A DNA stretch of 6,240 nucleotides from Actinomycetota bacterium (GTDB lineage: Bacteria > Actinomycetota > Geothermincolia > Fen-727 > Anoxymicrobiaceae): contig PMDX01000237.1 in assembly GCA_003154635.1 (NCBI GenBank), positions 1 to 6,240 on the forward strand, read 5' to 3'. Under the pieces are notes generated by a model that saw nothing but the letters and a program-made list of their open reading frames with translations, made no database searches and was not told the origin of the DNA. This document shows, in pieces, positions 5,658-6,240 of the stretch. The position numbers and the translations under genes were made by a program. Position 1 is the first letter of the stretch, and every line of letters begins with the position of its first letter.

Positions 5658-6240
5658 ATGAAGAAGTTCGGGATTGCTGTCACGTTGGTCGCCATCGTCT
5701 GCATGGTCGGAGTCATGGCCGGCTGTGGAAGCAGCTCGAACAGCGGCAAGTCCTCGGCGTCGTCATCGCCGTCGTCGGCAAGCTCTTCGACGAGCCAGAA
5801 CCCCGATTATTCGAACAAGGCTAACTGGCTGGCGTTGCCATCCTCAAAAGCGACCACTAAGAAAGTGGACGTCTTTTTCCTCTATCCGACTGTCTACCAG
5901 CAGTCCAGCTCGAGCGCACCGATGGTCTGTGCGATAAACAACCCCCAGATGCAGTCCGGAGCCAAAGCCGCCTTCTCAAGGACCGCCACCGCGTTTTCAC
6001 CCCTGGCTAACATCTATGCGCCCTATTACCAGCAGGCGGCCATTCAAGTGTTGACCCTGCCGCAAGACCAGCAGCAGTCGATCGTGGGAGGCACCCCGAC
6101 GTCGGATTCGCTGGCCGCTTTCGACTACTACATCAAGCATTACAACAAGGGACGGCCGTACATCCTGGCGGCGCATTCGCAGGGATCCAACATCATGATC
6201 AACGTGCTGGCCGACTACATGAAGAAGAACCCCAAGGTCT
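5658..6240 (+). CDS. DUF3089-family alpha/beta-hydrolase-like lipoprotein (3' end outside window)
   Basis: The first 194 codons of a lipoprotein are present; the C-terminus lies beyond the right edge. Residues 1-22 form a lipoprotein signal peptide ending VMAG before the lipidated C23. A Ser-rich flexible linker follows (24-48). The DUF3089 domain then starts with ANWLALP (55-61), VDVFFLYPT (70-78), NIYAPYYQQA (118-127), AAFDYYIKHYN (153-163) and RPYILAAHSQGSN (166-178). S174 in A-H-S-Q-G is the expected nucleophile elbow; families usually show G-H-S-Q-G, so the first Gly is Ala here. The acid and His residues of the triad would lie in the missing part. An esterase- or hydrolase-like activity at the outer face of the membrane is inferred, with unknown substrate. 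AGGAAGG at 5642-5648 lies 9 nt before the ATG and supports the start. It is transcribed divergently from the channel/CDF operon. Confidence 0.88.
   Translation, partial: MKKFGIAVTLVAIVCMVGVMAGCGSSSNSGKSSASSSPSSASSSTSQNPDYSNKANWLALPSSKATTKKVDVFFLYPTVYQQSSSSAPMVCAINNPQMQSGAKAAFSRTATAFSPLANIYAPYYQQAAIQVLTLPQDQQQSIVGGTPTSDSLAAFDYYIKHYNKGRPYILAAHSQGSNIMINVLADYMKKNPKV

Overview
The window reads as a chromosomal segment of a GC-rich bacterium. Shine-Dalgarno motifs precede the genes, coding third positions are strongly G/C, and there is a type II (lipoprotein) signal and a type I signal peptide. Taxonomy cannot be fixed from this sequence. The gene content and the 'PTITTNSAT...' style Fn3 module would fit environmental Actinomycetota or Chloroflexota, but this is a guess. 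I see no tRNA, rRNA, CRISPR array, transposase or phage gene.

Layout, left to right. Positions 1-2000 (minus) hold one uninterrupted reading frame that runs off the left edge. It encodes a secreted protein with a signal peptide, about fourteen ~40-residue propeller-type repeats and the start of a fibronectin type III module. Because the frame has no stop inside the window, shorter spurious frames on both strands can easily mask it. Positions 2001-2217 are non-coding and carry a hairpin with competing G/C runs. Positions 2218-5428 (minus) look like a three-gene operon transcribed right to left: a TMEM175-type (DUF1211) potassium channel (5428-4754), then two paralogous cation diffusion facilitator (CDF) proteins (4723-3449 and 3441-2218), with gaps of 30 and 7 bp. 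Positions 5429-5657 are a divergent promoter region. From 5658 (plus) a DUF3089-family alpha/beta-hydrolase-like lipoprotein begins and runs off the right edge.

The most notable signal is the CDF pair. Both proteins carry a C-terminal domain resembling the NifX/MTH1175 (dinitrogenase iron-molybdenum cofactor) fold after the membrane and cytoplasmic CDF parts. The promoter-distal paralog keeps the four transport-site residues (DxxxD in TM2, HxxxD in TM5). In the promoter-proximal paralog three of the four are replaced (Leu, Arg, Phe, with only one Asp kept). This suggests a catalytic plus pseudo-transporter heterodimer, analogous to the eukaryotic ZnT5-ZnT6 and Msc2-Zrg17 pairs, expressed together with a K+ channel. 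Function, substrate and heterodimer formation are inference; the residue differences are read directly from the sequence.
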